A DNA stretch of 64,000 nucleotides from an uncultured Candidatus Saccharibacteria bacterium (GTDB lineage: Bacteria; Patescibacteriota; Saccharimonadia; Saccharimonadales; Saccharimonadaceae). Numbering within the stretch: position 1 is the stretch's first letter; every line of letters begins with the position of its first letter. The notes under the pieces were generated by a model. It saw nothing but the letters and a program-made list of their open reading frames with translations. It made no database searches and was not told the DNA's origin. Of this stretch, positions 32,331 through 40,395 are shown piece after piece. The DNA lies in NCBI GenBank assembly GCA_937898545.1, contig CALEJV010000002.1, positions 29,666 through 93,665 of the forward strand. The letters run 5' to 3'. The translations under genes were made by a program, and so were the position numbers.

Positions 32331-33155
32331 ATGGCAAATCCAGAGAGAGAGAGAGCCTTAACAGGTAGTGCTGAGCGCCGAAGTATAGAAGACTCCATGA
32401 TCATCCAATCGTTGGGCCGGTTGTCGACCCATCGCGTGATCACACCAGAAAATACATCACTGGGTACAGCTAGCATCATAAAACAACCGACAGGTGTCGC
32501 CTCCATCCGACAGGATAGTGTTCTCTTTAGCGCTCGAGAAAAGATGAAAGACACTAGCTTCATTATGTTGGGGTATGTAAAGGAATCTCAAGCGACCATG
32601 CAGCTTAATTCACATGATATTGCCTATGTAGAGATGAACTCGTCTGGAAGGGTATCTCTTGAAAAAAACGAGACGGGTGTGATAGCGACGAGCGGGTTGA
32701 TGGGCTGCACTGGTGTGGCTGGTTTTGCAAAAAATCGAGATGGAAAAATTCAATCATTTGTTTCGCATTATGATGCTCTGAGTCAGGATAGCCGCATAAC
32801 AAGAAAAGATAGTCCGGTCAATCGGGACCTCTATACTTTTCGCTACCAAGTAGAAAAAGACGACACCCAAAGTACGCCATTGTATGTTGTTTCATATCCT
32901 GCATCGAGTTGCTATGATCAGGATTATGGTAAGCGACGGGGAGTGTTTCGAGAATGGCATTATATGGATCAGATCAATACTACAATAGCGCAGCTGGGCA
33001 AAAACGCACAAGTCCTCCTCTTGCCATATGAGCTTAACTCGCAAGGTCACTCTCTTGCGAGTGGCCGTATGGATGGCAAAGAAGGGATATTTTGGGATGG
33101 TGTCTATATTGATTTTGCTGACTATATTGGCGATACGGTAACTAACAAACAGTAA
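32331..33155 (+). CDS. Protein of unknown function, possible CheD/CNF1-like Cys-His fold
   Basis: 274 aa, start behind AAGGAGAAAAT; soluble. The segment GVIATSGLMGCTGVAGFAKN followed by DGKIQSFVSHYDA is like the catalytic Cys and His strands of CheD and CNF1-type glutamine deamidases (a small G-x-x-x-C strand, then H after a hairpin). This is a weak, pattern-only suggestion. The remainder (YQVEKDDTQSTPLYVVSYPASS, LLLPYELNSQG) is not recognised. Followed 41 bases later by the DUF4868 gene. Confidence 0.45.
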   Translation: MANPERERALTGSAERRSIEDSMIIQSLGRLSTHRVITPENTSLGTASIIKQPTGVASIRQDSVLFSAREKMKDTSFIMLGYVKESQATMQLNSHDIAYVEMNSSGRVSLEKNETGVIATSGLMGCTGVAGFAKNRDGKIQSFVSHYDALSQDSRITRKDSPVNRDLYTFRYQVEKDDTQSTPLYVVSYPASSCYDQDYGKRRGVFREWHYMDQINTTIAQLGKNAQVLLLPYELNSQGHSLASGRMDGKEGIFWDGVYIDFADYIGDTVTNKQ

Positions 33156-33196
33156 CAAGTTTAGTTATAAAGGTATAGTTGTAGTAGAATAGCTAC

Positions 33197-34312
33197 ATGC
33201 ATAACGAACCAAACACACAAACCCCCACTACCGATACCACCCCAGTAACGTCACCAGAGCTAGCTGCTGCGCCGCAGAGTGATGCAGACGTAGCCGCCCA
33301 TGCCGAGGCTCAGCCAACAGATATTACCACACAGCCTACTGCTGACACGTCTACCGACGCTACCGACATCTTCCTCTGGGCCAACCAAGCCGATCGCGAC
33401 AAAGACCAGTTAGAGGTGGATCTCTTTCTCTTTACCAAGGGCTATACGGTGTATGCCACCAACTATGCAGCCGAGCTCAAGGCACAGCTCAAGGTGCTCT
33501 TCCTCTACGATATGATCACAGCAGTGCAGACGGGTGCAGCGACTGGCCTGATGGTGCGAGACTTTGAGGCGGCCAAGGCTGAGGAGAATGTCCTTGAGCG
33601 CACCACGCTCGACCGGGTAGTGCATGCTCAGGAAGTGATCGAGCAGATCACCTACAGCGAGGCAGACCTCGAGACCTTTAATGAAGGCGACCATGAGTTT
33701 AAGAAGGTTAAGGGTATCATTGCACGCTTCCGGATGGGCACAGATGGCGAGCCATTCTTTGTGGCCAAGCTGCTGCCCCAGTCGCAGGTGCTCAAGGGAG
33801 CAACCGCCTGGATGTACAGTGGTGGGTCGTTCCAGCCATTTGTGGCTGATGCGGGGCTGCGCATCACGCCGGATAATCAAGTATTAATCGTTGGCAACGA
33901 TATTTTTGCCTTTAGCGAGAGTAAATTCGTCCGGCTTTTTGGCTACGATGCCAAGAAGCACGCTGTGGCGGAGGAGAAGATCGCTGCCATCACTCAGCAG
34001 TTTAAGCTTACCTTGCCTGAGGGGCTCACGCTCGACCGCCTGGTGCGCGACACACCAGCGCTGGTGACTAAACTGCAAAAACTCGATCCCGCCCAAGTGA
34101 CGCAAGACCAACTCATCGACCACGCTGACGAAATGGGCTTGGGCCTGATGACGGACGACGCGGCAGGGAGCATCATTATCATGGATGCCAAGGATGCGGC
34201 CGTTTTTGTCAATCTCCTCAACGACGACTACGTCACGAGCGACCTGACTGGCGTCAAATACGAAATGCGCGGCAAGAAAATCTTGCGCGAGAATGAGCAA
34301 TTGCCAGAGTAG
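33197..34312 (+). CDS. DUF4868 (KwaB-like) domain protein
   Basis: 371 aa. The first ~55 residues are Thr/Pro/Ala/Asp-rich and disordered. The rest follows the DUF4868 layout: VFVNLLNDDYVTSDLTGVKYE at the C-terminus, NQVLIVGNDIFAFSESKFVRLFGY in the middle, FKKVKGIIARFRMG and ATAWMYSGGSFQPF. DUF4868 is the domain of KwaB in the Kiwa anti-phage system, where it binds DNA and works with the membrane protein KwaA. No KwaA-like four-helix protein is next to it, so this is an orphan homologue and a defence role is not shown. TAGAAT lies 6 bases before the ATG. Confidence 0.6.
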   Translation: MHNEPNTQTPTTDTTPVTSPELAAAPQSDADVAAHAEAQPTDITTQPTADTSTDATDIFLWANQADRDKDQLEVDLFLFTKGYTVYATNYAAELKAQLKVLFLYDMITAVQTGAATGLMVRDFEAAKAEENVLERTTLDRVVHAQEVIEQITYSEADLETFNEGDHEFKKVKGIIARFRMGTDGEPFFVAKLLPQSQVLKGATAWMYSGGSFQPFVADAGLRITPDNQVLIVGNDIFAFSESKFVRLFGYDAKKHAVAEEKIAAITQQFKLTLPEGLTLDRLVRDTPALVTKLQKLDPAQVTQDQLIDHADEMGLGLMTDDAAGSIIIMDAKDAAVFVNLLNDDYVTSDLTGVKYEMRGKKILRENEQLPE

Positions 34313-34335
34313 GGAAGAGATATTCTCTGTGTCTA

Positions 34336-34450
34336 GCTAGTATCATGCTATTGGACAAGAAAATATCTGGAGGCCAGCGACCAAGCAAGTGGGAGAGCTC
34401 TGTTATATCATCTGGCCGGAACATTTTCGGTTCGACGGCATGATACTAGC
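34336..34450 (+). ncRNA. Conserved hairpin element, copy 2
   Basis: 115 nt, 24 bases after the DUF4868 stop. The outer stem is 13 bp and perfect (GCTAGTATCATGC with GCATGATACTAGC) and unrelated in sequence to that of copy 1. The core AAGAAAATATCTGG, GGCCAG...CTGGCC and GGAACATTTTCGG is the same as in copy 1, while the apical part differs (loop GGGAGA instead of GGATGA) but keeps AGC/GCT pairing. Confidence 0.7.
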
Positions 34451-34532
34451 CTCTGAGGTAGTCGCTCGTGATAACTGCATCTACCCAATGTTCTATTTTT
34501 CTTAATCCTCTGCTGATGGTACAATAAGCATT

Positions 34533-36068
34533 ATGGCTAAGCAACAATCTACGGTGCAATTTCCAAAACATTTCCTCTGGGGCGCTGCGACGAGCGCGCA
34601 TCAGGTCGAGGGTGGTATGCACAACCAGTGGTCGGAGTGGGAAAAAGCTCAGGCCAAGACCCTCGCTGCTCAGAGCCAATATCAATATGGCGACTTGCCC
34701 AACTGGCCGCACATTGCCAGTGCCGCCAAAGATCCAAATAATTATATCTCGGGCAAAGCTGCCAACCACGCCGAGCTTTACGCACAAGACTTCGCCCTGG
34801 CCAAGAAAATGGGCTTAACCTCGTGGCGCTTTAGTGTGGAGTGGTCGCGCATCGAGCCAGAAGAGGGCGCGTGGAATGCTGAGGCGATCAAATACTACAA
34901 GGCGTACTTGGCCGCGCTGACCGATGCTGGGCTGGAGCCCGTCGTGACGCTGTTTCACTTCACGCTGCCGGTATGGTTTGCTGCCCAGGGGGGCTTTGCG
35001 AAGCGCGATAATGTGAAGTATTTCGTGCGCTTTGTCGATAAGCTGATGGATGAGATTGGCGCAACGGTGCGCTATGTCATTACCATTAACGAGCCCTGCG
35101 TCTACGTGACCGAGAGCTACGACAATGGCACCTGGCCACCCAATGTCCGCAGCAAGTGGCAGACCTACCGCGTGCTGAGCAACCTTGCCTACGCGCACAA
35201 CCAAGTAGCCAAAGTCCTCCACGCCAAGAGCCGGCGCTTCAAGGTGGCGGTGGCCAAGAATTCGGCCTACACCTACCCGGGCGACGACGCCTGGCTCAGC
35301 CGAGCGACGGCGCGGGTGGTGCAGTTCTTCCAGGATGATTATTTCCTGCGCAAGGTGGTGCGGCAGAGTGATTACATTGCCGTTAATTATTACTTTAGTA
35401 ATCGCATCTATGGCTATCGCATACACAATCCCGAGACGACGCCAAATGATCTCGGCTGGACAATGCAGCCCGACCACCTCGAGCTTGTGCTGGAACGCCT
35501 CTGGGGCCGCTATAAGCTGCCTTTGCTCGTGACGGAGAACGGCGTGGCCGACGAGCGCGACCAGTTCCGCAAGCAATGGCTCACTCAGTCTATCCTGGCT
35601 ATGCAGCGCGCCCTTGGTAGTGGGGTAGAGCTGCTGGGATATATGCACTGGAGCTTCCTCGATAACTTTGAGTGGGACAAAGGGTTTTGGCCACGCTTTG
35701 GCCTCTTTGCGGTCGACTACAAGACGTATAAGCGGACACCGCGCCCCAGTGCGCTATGGTTTGCTCGCGTATTGCAGCAGCAGAAGAAACAGGCGCAGCA
35801 GCCCATTGAGCCACTGCCGTCTGTACCAGCGCGCAAGAAGCCAAGTGCTAAGCCAGCTACCGCGCAGGCGCAAGCTACATCGTCATCGCCGCGCTCTACG
35901 CCAGCAGTGCCACCCAAACCGACGCCGCCAACGCCACCGCAAACGCCCCAAATGCCACCATCTACGCCAGGGTCAGCGGCACGTTCGAGTGGGGTGATTG
36001 CACCGCCACGCCGGCCAGCAGTCGCATCACGCAGTCGTTCACGTAGTCATAATAATCGGGAGGAATAA
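34533..36068 (+). CDS. GH1 beta-glucosidase-like protein with disordered C-terminal tail
   Basis: 511 aa. The GH1 domain covers about 8-420. It opens with FPKHFLWGAATSAHQVEGG, has the acid/base Glu187 in TINEP and the nucleophile Glu335 in LLVTENGVAD, and ends HWSFLDNFEWDKGFWPRFGL. It should hydrolyse beta-glucosides or related disaccharides in the cytosol; there is no signal peptide. The last ~85 residues are Pro/Ala/Ser/Thr-rich and basic, unusual for GH1. TACAAT 7 bases before the ATG suggests a leaderless message. It may process oligosaccharides released by the GH16 enzyme, which is speculation. yvcK follows 3 bases later. Confidence 0.9.
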   Translation: MAKQQSTVQFPKHFLWGAATSAHQVEGGMHNQWSEWEKAQAKTLAAQSQYQYGDLPNWPHIASAAKDPNNYISGKAANHAELYAQDFALAKKMGLTSWRFSVEWSRIEPEEGAWNAEAIKYYKAYLAALTDAGLEPVVTLFHFTLPVWFAAQGGFAKRDNVKYFVRFVDKLMDEIGATVRYVITINEPCVYVTESYDNGTWPPNVRSKWQTYRVLSNLAYAHNQVAKVLHAKSRRFKVAVAKNSAYTYPGDDAWLSRATARVVQFFQDDYFLRKVVRQSDYIAVNYYFSNRIYGYRIHNPETTPNDLGWTMQPDHLELVLERLWGRYKLPLLVTENGVADERDQFRKQWLTQSILAMQRALGSGVELLGYMHWSFLDNFEWDKGFWPRFGLFAVDYKTYKRTPRPSALWFARVLQQQKKQAQQPIEPLPSVPARKKPSAKPATAQAQATSSSPRSTPAVPPKPTPPTPPQTPQMPPSTPGSAARSSGVIAPPRRPAVASRSRSRSHNNREE

Positions 36069-36071
36069 TAT

Positions 36072-37070
36072 ATGGCACAGAGCAATGGTGGAGCACGCGT
36101 CGTCGTCATCGGCGGCGGGACGGGGAGCTTTACGCTCCTGACAGGCCTGAGGCAGTATGCGTCGCAGGTCACGGCGCTCGTCAATATGGCAGATGACGGC
36201 GGCTCGACGGGCCAACTGCGTGACGAGCTCGGCGTCCTGCCACCTGGCGATGTGCGCCAGTGCCTCGTGGCGCTGAGCAATAGCCCCAAGGTGCGCGACC
36301 TCTTTAATTATCGCTTTGATGAAGGGAGCTTCAAGGGGCACGCCTTTGGTAATCTCTTCCTCACAGCACTTGAGAAAATGACCGGTAGCTTTGCCGAGGC
36401 GGTGGCACTGGCCAGCCAGGTGCTTAATATCGATGGGTGCGTTGTGCCCGCTACGCTCAGCAATGTGACGCTTTGCGCAGAGGGTGAGGATGGCCAGCCT
36501 ATCAAGGGAGAGTATGTCATCTCACAGCAGGCACTAGCGCGTCGGCCCAAGATTTGGCTCGAGCCAGAAGCCCAGGCTAACCCTGCCGCGGTGGAGGCAA
36601 TTCGCACCGCCGATATGGTCGTCGTGGCTCCCGGCAACCTCTATGGTAGCTTGGCACCCGTCTTGGTCATTCGCGAGATCCAAGAGGCACTTGCTGCCAC
36701 CAAAGCACGCTGTGTCTTTGTCTGCAACCTCGTTACCAAGCCAGGCCCGACCGACGGCTTCTCGGTGAGCGACTTCGCGAGTGAGATCGAGCGCCTAGCG
36801 GGCAGCCAGTTCCTCGACTATGTCGTCTTCAATAACACGCGCCCCAGCCCCGAGCTAATGGATAAGTATGCTCACGATGGCGAGCTGATGGTCGAGTACG
36901 ACATGGACGAGATGCACCGCCAGCACTATCGCTACCGTGCTGCACCAGTCCTTGCACAAGACGCGTGGGATGGTGCCCAGGCTAGTGACCCGCTAGCTAG
37001 CACGCGCAGCTTCATCCGGCACGACCCCGACGTGGTGGCGCGCCAGCTGATGCGGATATACTTTGCATAA
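36072..37070 (+). CDS. yvcK: YvcK/CofD-like gluconeogenesis factor
   Basis: 332 aa. VVVIGGGTGSFTLLTGLRQY and VNMADDGGSTGQLRDELGVLPPGDVRQCLVALS are the hallmark N-terminal motifs; VVVAPGNLYGSLAPVLVI and VCNLVTKPGPTDGFSVSDF follow. YvcK proteins bind UDP-sugars such as UDP-GlcNAc and help to adjust carbon flow and cell-wall synthesis. Placement before galU fits such a role. GGGAGGAATAAT precedes the start. Confidence 0.92.
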   Translation: MAQSNGGARVVVIGGGTGSFTLLTGLRQYASQVTALVNMADDGGSTGQLRDELGVLPPGDVRQCLVALSNSPKVRDLFNYRFDEGSFKGHAFGNLFLTALEKMTGSFAEAVALASQVLNIDGCVVPATLSNVTLCAEGEDGQPIKGEYVISQQALARRPKIWLEPEAQANPAAVEAIRTADMVVVAPGNLYGSLAPVLVIREIQEALAATKARCVFVCNLVTKPGPTDGFSVSDFASEIERLAGSQFLDYVVFNNTRPSPELMDKYAHDGELMVEYDMDEMHRQHYRYRAAPVLAQDAWDGAQASDPLASTRSFIRHDPDVVARQLMRIYFA

Positions 37071-37100
37071 ATATCAAGGACTGGCTATACTGTAAAGATC

Positions 37101-37889
37101 ATGGAACATATGACGGGCCACTACCACATCTACGTCGATCTCGACCGGACGATCATCAACACCACGCAGTGGTTGCGCGAGATAGCGGAGGCACTCGCCC
37201 AGCTCTACCCGGCGCAGGTGACCGCCAAGGAATTCTTGGCGGCGCAGCCTCGCTACATGCTCCGGCCCAAGACGAACCCCGCTGCGCCGACCTATGTCTT
37301 GGCGGCACAGCTTGCGGCGCTGGGCCTGGATGCGGCGTCTGTTATAGAGCAGCTCGAGCAGACGGCTCTTGCCGATGGCCATCTCCAATACCCAGGCGTT
37401 GCATCGATGCTGCGCGCGCTCAGCCACTATGGCACGGTGCAGATACTGACCTATGGTGATCCCATCACCCCGCATTGCAAAGCTCGTCTGTGCCCAGCAG
37501 TGCGTGCGCTCGTGGCTCAGCAGGGTGGGCAGGTGATCATTACTACCTTGCAAGACAAAGCCCAGTGGCTGCGCCGTGCTGCCGCTGCAAACCCCGGCCA
37601 AACAATCTACCTGATCGACGATAAGCCCGTTGCCGTCGCCTTTGCGCCCGAGCCAGATCCGCCCATTCGCTGCGTGCAGATCGACCACACTGGCCAGCTT
37701 ACACCGCGCTCTATCAATTGGCGCTCGGGAGATTGGCCCATTTGTCATACGTTAGCTCAAGCAACTAATATCATACAAGGAGACATCGAGTATGCAATGC
37801 ACCAAAGCAATCATCCCCGTAGCAGGCTGGGGGACACGGCGCCTGCCCGTCACCAAGACGATCGAAAAATGCATGCTGCCGCTGGGTAA
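37101..37889 (+). CDS. HAD-superfamily hydrolase-like protein
   Basis: 262 aa. Motif I is YVDLDRTIINTT (D-L-D-R-T, where the canonical form is DxDx[TV]), motif II may be LTYGDP, and motif III/IV is QTIYLIDDKPVAVAFAP. A phosphatase acting on a small metabolite is likely but the substrate cannot be told. The last ~30 residues overlap galU by 98 bases in another frame; such a long overlap is odd, and the C-terminal tail may not be important. TATACT 9 bases before the ATG. Confidence 0.7.
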   Translation: MEHMTGHYHIYVDLDRTIINTTQWLREIAEALAQLYPAQVTAKEFLAAQPRYMLRPKTNPAAPTYVLAAQLAALGLDAASVIEQLEQTALADGHLQYPGVASMLRALSHYGTVQILTYGDPITPHCKARLCPAVRALVAQQGGQVIITTLQDKAQWLRRAAAANPGQTIYLIDDKPVAVAFAPEPDPPIRCVQIDHTGQLTPRSINWRSGDWPICHTLAQATNIIQGDIEYAMHQSNHPRSRLGDTAPARHQDDRKMHAAAG

Positions 37890-38613
37890 CCGCCCGGTGG
37901 TAGACTACGCCGTGCAAGACTGCATCGCGGCGGGCATCCGCGATATCTACTTCGTGGTGAGCGAGCAGAGTACGCAGATTCGCGACTTCTACCGCTCCAA
38001 CGTCGATCTCAACAACTATCTGCGACGCAATGGCAAGGCAGATCTCTTGCCCCTCATCGCTCCACCGAAGATCAATCTGCACTATATGGTGCAATCGAGC
38101 TATGGCAAGTACGGCACAGCTATCCCGGTCAGCCTCGTGGTGCCGCAGCTCGACCCTGGTGAACCAGTGGTGGTGCTGATGGGTGATGACTGTGTGTATA
38201 ATGCTGATGGCACATCAGAGGTGGCGCGCCTCATTGAGGCAGCAGGGGAAGACCGCTCGGCTATCCTGGGCGTACACATGCCGCCCGACCAGCTCAGCCG
38301 CTACGGCGTACTGGATGTTGCCGATGATGGCCGGCTGCGCGGCGTGGTAGAGAAGCCAGCGCCAGGTAAGGCACCAAGCGAGATGATCAATGTGAGTAAA
38401 TACGTCCTCAGCTACGACCTTCTGCAGCGCATTGCCGCCCACGCCGACCGTGACGACGTCGCGGGTGAATACTACATCACCGACCCCTTCAACGACTACC
38501 TCGCCGCTGGTGGCCACATGGCCGTCGTCCCCACCAAGGGTCACTACCTCGACACTGGCACGCTCGAGACCTGGGTGGCAGCCAATAACTGGCTCCTCAA
38601 GCATCAGGGGTAG
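37792..38613 (+). CDS. galU: UTP-glucose-1-phosphate uridylyltransferase
   Basis: 273 aa, of the bacterial GalU length. KAIIPVAGWGTRRLPVTKTIEKCMLPLGNRPVVDYAV is the nucleotide-binding loop with the catalytic Lys. GEPVVVLMGDDCVY is the metal/product site, RYGVLDV and VEKP are the sugar-binding segments, and GHYLDTGTLETWVAAN closes the fold. It makes UDP-glucose for glycans. AAGGAGACATCGAGT upstream is a good ribosome site in the HAD gene. Confidence 0.93.
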   Translation: MQCTKAIIPVAGWGTRRLPVTKTIEKCMLPLGNRPVVDYAVQDCIAAGIRDIYFVVSEQSTQIRDFYRSNVDLNNYLRRNGKADLLPLIAPPKINLHYMVQSSYGKYGTAIPVSLVVPQLDPGEPVVVLMGDDCVYNADGTSEVARLIEAAGEDRSAILGVHMPPDQLSRYGVLDVADDGRLRGVVEKPAPGKAPSEMINVSKYVLSYDLLQRIAAHADRDDVAGEYYITDPFNDYLAAGGHMAVVPTKGHYLDTGTLETWVAANNWLLKHQG

Positions 38614-38652
38614 GGGCTTAATACCAGCACTATTCTTAAAGGCGCACTTTCT

Positions 38653-39081
38653 ATGCCGCAACAGCCAATTCCAGCCCAGTCTCAACCACAGCCACCCCAG
38701 CAAGCACAGCCACGACAGCCCACAACATCACCCGCCTTGGCTCGTCAGTACGCATCCCTAGGTACGGTGCTTGGTGTAGGTGGTGTGTGCAGTGGCATTA
38801 TTAGCATTCTCATGCTAATTGCGAGTACTACTTCAGATGAATCTACTAATATGAATCGTGCTGCTTTTTCTGCTGCCGTTGTTGCCAGTATTGCTGGTAT
38901 TGTCCTTGGCATCAACTCTTACGATAAGCTACGCGAAGCAGGCGCATCGCGTGCGTGGGGTATAGCAAGTATTGTGTGCAGCGCTGTCGTGGCTGGGTGG
39001 ATCGTACTATGGCTTTTATTCCTTATTGTAATGATAGCCCTTTTTCTTGTTACGTTCTTGATCGATTCTCTACAGAAGTAG
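38653..39081 (+). CDS. Small membrane protein with Pro/Gln-rich N-terminus
   Basis: 142 aa. About 30 Pro/Gln-rich cytosolic residues precede three hydrophobic segments (about 35-58, 70-88 and 100-137), the last probably two closely spaced helices. The arrangement (LGxGGVCSGIISILMLI ... IAGIVLGINSYDKLREAG ... AWGIASIVCSAV) resembles DUF4190-type small membrane proteins. Function unknown. The ribosome site is weak. Confidence 0.55.
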   Translation: MPQQPIPAQSQPQPPQQAQPRQPTTSPALARQYASLGTVLGVGGVCSGIISILMLIASTTSDESTNMNRAAFSAAVVASIAGIVLGINSYDKLREAGASRAWGIASIVCSAVVAGWIVLWLLFLIVMIALFLVTFLIDSLQK

Positions 39082-39144
39082 AGGGAGAGTATACCTCCCT
39101 AGGCATTAGATCATAGCTTGTTAAAACTTTATACAAAAAACACA

Positions 39145-39244
39145 GCCCACCAACTGCCACGGCCAAATCGGGTTTCCAGGCCCGAGAATACTCGTAGTAG
39201 AGTACTCGATCAGGCGCGGTGATATGGCGGACTGTGTGGTGGGC
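39145..39244 (-). ncRNA. Branched 100-nt hairpin, bidirectional terminator or small RNA
   Basis: GCCCACCA pairs with TGGTGGGC as closing stem. Inside are the hairpins GAGTACTC/GAGTATTC (8 bp with one G-U) and CGGG/CCCG, plus GCCA/TGGC, suggesting a multi-branch junction. T6 follows on the minus strand and T4 on the plus strand. It lies between convergent genes, 2 bases after the minus-strand gene and 63 after the plus-strand gene. It does not match 5S or SRP RNA. Confidence 0.5.
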
Positions 39245-39246
39245 TT

Positions 39247-39459
39247 TTAGCCCTCTGTCACCTCCGTCTCTATCTTGAGACATCTGAACGATACTATGAG
39301 ACCTGCGTTGATATACACACCTCTTCTGGTGAGTACACAATCGCTCTGTTTTATTGTCTCTTGCAGAGAAATCGTAGCCTGAGTGTAGCTTCTGAAAGTT
39401 TTCGCTAGAAAGAAGGTTTGGTTATTCACCATCGTAGCTTCAACTTCGTATAGCTCCAT
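39247..39459 (-). CDS. Small protein of unknown function
   Basis: 70 aa, start ATG at 39459 with AAAGGAGATTATC upstream, a clear ribosome site. Predicted as alternating strands and one helix: MELYEVEATMVNNQTFFLAKTF, then SYTQATISLQETIKQ, VLTRRGVYINAGLIVSF. No signal peptide or membrane helix. Its leader holds a long hairpin (39479-39522), and its 3' end abuts the branched structure at 39145-39244, so it is a single-gene unit with structured ends. Confidence 0.6.
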   Translation of the reverse strand: MELYEVEATMVNNQTFFLAKTFRSYTQATISLQETIKQSDCVLTRRGVYINAGLIVSFRCLKIETEVTEG

Positions 39460-39478
39460 GATAATCTCCTTTCGGATC

Positions 39479-39522
39479 CAGAGGCCAAAGAGCTGCTTTT
39501 TGCTCTTTGAGACAAACCTCTG
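39479..39522 (-). promoter_or_regulatory. Leader hairpin of the 70-aa protein gene
   Basis: CAGAGG/CCTCTG and CAAAGAGC/GCTCTTTG form a two-part hairpin ending a few bases before the AAAGGAG ribosome site. There is no T-run, so translational rather than transcriptional control is more likely if it has a role. Confidence 0.45.
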
Positions 39523-39693
39523 TGAGCTAAAAAGCTAATATATATATCAATATATGAGAGCCGCGTCAAGATATTGTGGCTATAATGCCATCAAATCAGC
39601 GTATTCTCTCCTTTTGTACGTATAAAATAGTAAGATATGTTCGCTATAGGCGCGTCTAAGTCAGAGCAAAATGCCCAGCAATCTCGCTTATTC

Positions 39694-39769
39694 TTATCCA
39701 CATTATGCAACGTGGGGAAAACTGCTGACCCCTGATACTGGTTGAGCTTTTCCACAGATTTGTGGATAA
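39694..39769. promoter_or_regulatory. Cluster of three DnaA-box-like sites upstream of mraZ
   Basis: TTATCCACA at 39694-39702 and its reverse complement TGTGGATAA at 39761-39769 are perfect DnaA boxes. TTTTCCACA at 39748-39756 differs at one position. Three in 76 bases suggest that DnaA may control the division cluster; a replication origin is not indicated because no AT-rich unwinding element or dnaA gene is adjacent. Confidence 0.55.
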
Positions 39770-39792
39770 GCGCCAGCGCGGCGGGGAACGCC

Positions 39793-39859
39793 GTGGGTAA
39801 AAGGGGTTGCGTGTGGGTGAGAGTGGGTAGTATAGTGGGAGTAGTGGAAGAAAGTGGGT
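39793..39859 (+). promoter_or_regulatory. mraZ promoter overlapped by MraZ operator repeats
   Basis: Six GTGG(G/A)(T/A) hexamers occur at 39793, 39813, 39823, 39835, 39844 and 39854, most about 10 bases apart. MraZ is known to bind tandem GTGGG-type repeats with 5-base gaps upstream of its own gene. A promoter TTGCGT (39807-39812), 18 bp, TATAGT (39831-39836) lies among them, so autorepression is expected. Confidence 0.75.
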
Positions 39860-39927
39860 AACCACGAGAAAAACAAACACCACTGCACAAAAACAAAATA
39901 ATTCATCTGTAAGGATCGCCACACCCC

Positions 39928-40290
39928 ATGGATTACTTCGAACGCAAGCTGGATGACAAGCGTCGGCTCACCATACCGACGGAGCTTCGGGCGGAGTTCG
40001 CCAGCGGCGTGGTCCTGACGCGCGGCTTTGGCAGCTACCTCCACCTGTATGCGCAGGATGTGTGGGATAGCCAGGTAGAGCCAGCGCTGACGGGTAGCAT
40101 CCTGGATGAACATGTCGCCGACCTCAACGTCAAGTTCCGGCGCGGCAAGACGGCTGCCACCCTAGACCAAAAGCAGGGTAGGGTAACGGTAGAGCAGCAT
40201 CTGCTGGATTATGCCGGGATATCGCGCGAGGTTGTGGCGGTGCGCGCCGGCCAGTATTGGCGCCTCATGGCACCAGAGCAGGCCGAGTAG
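39928..40290 (+). CDS. mraZ: Transcriptional regulator MraZ
   Basis: 120 aa, somewhat shorter than the usual ~145. Two AbrB-like halves are visible: DYFERKLDDKRRLTIPTELRAEF with VVLTRGFGSYLHLY, and KQGRVTVEQHLLDYAGISREVVAVRAGQYWRLM. The DxKxRxxxP signature is present in the first half only. MraZ forms a ring and represses the dcw cluster that it heads. TAAGGATCGCC precedes the ATG. The next gene is 627 bases away, an unusually long gap for this cluster. Confidence 0.92.
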   Translation: MDYFERKLDDKRRLTIPTELRAEFASGVVLTRGFGSYLHLYAQDVWDSQVEPALTGSILDEHVADLNVKFRRGKTAATLDQKQGRVTVEQHLLDYAGISREVVAVRAGQYWRLMAPEQAE

Positions 40291-40395
40291 CAAGGCTGTT
40301 TTTGTGACGCTCTTTAACAAGTACGTGTAACTGATATCCTCGAGATCAACCATCTGGTAGTGAGCCATGTGGGCACCCGACCCACGCAAAACCCT

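Noticed and set aside
39694..39769. Replication origin at the DnaA boxes
   Set aside because: Only three boxes, no dnaA or dnaN nearby and no AT-rich unwinding repeats; a promoter role explains them.
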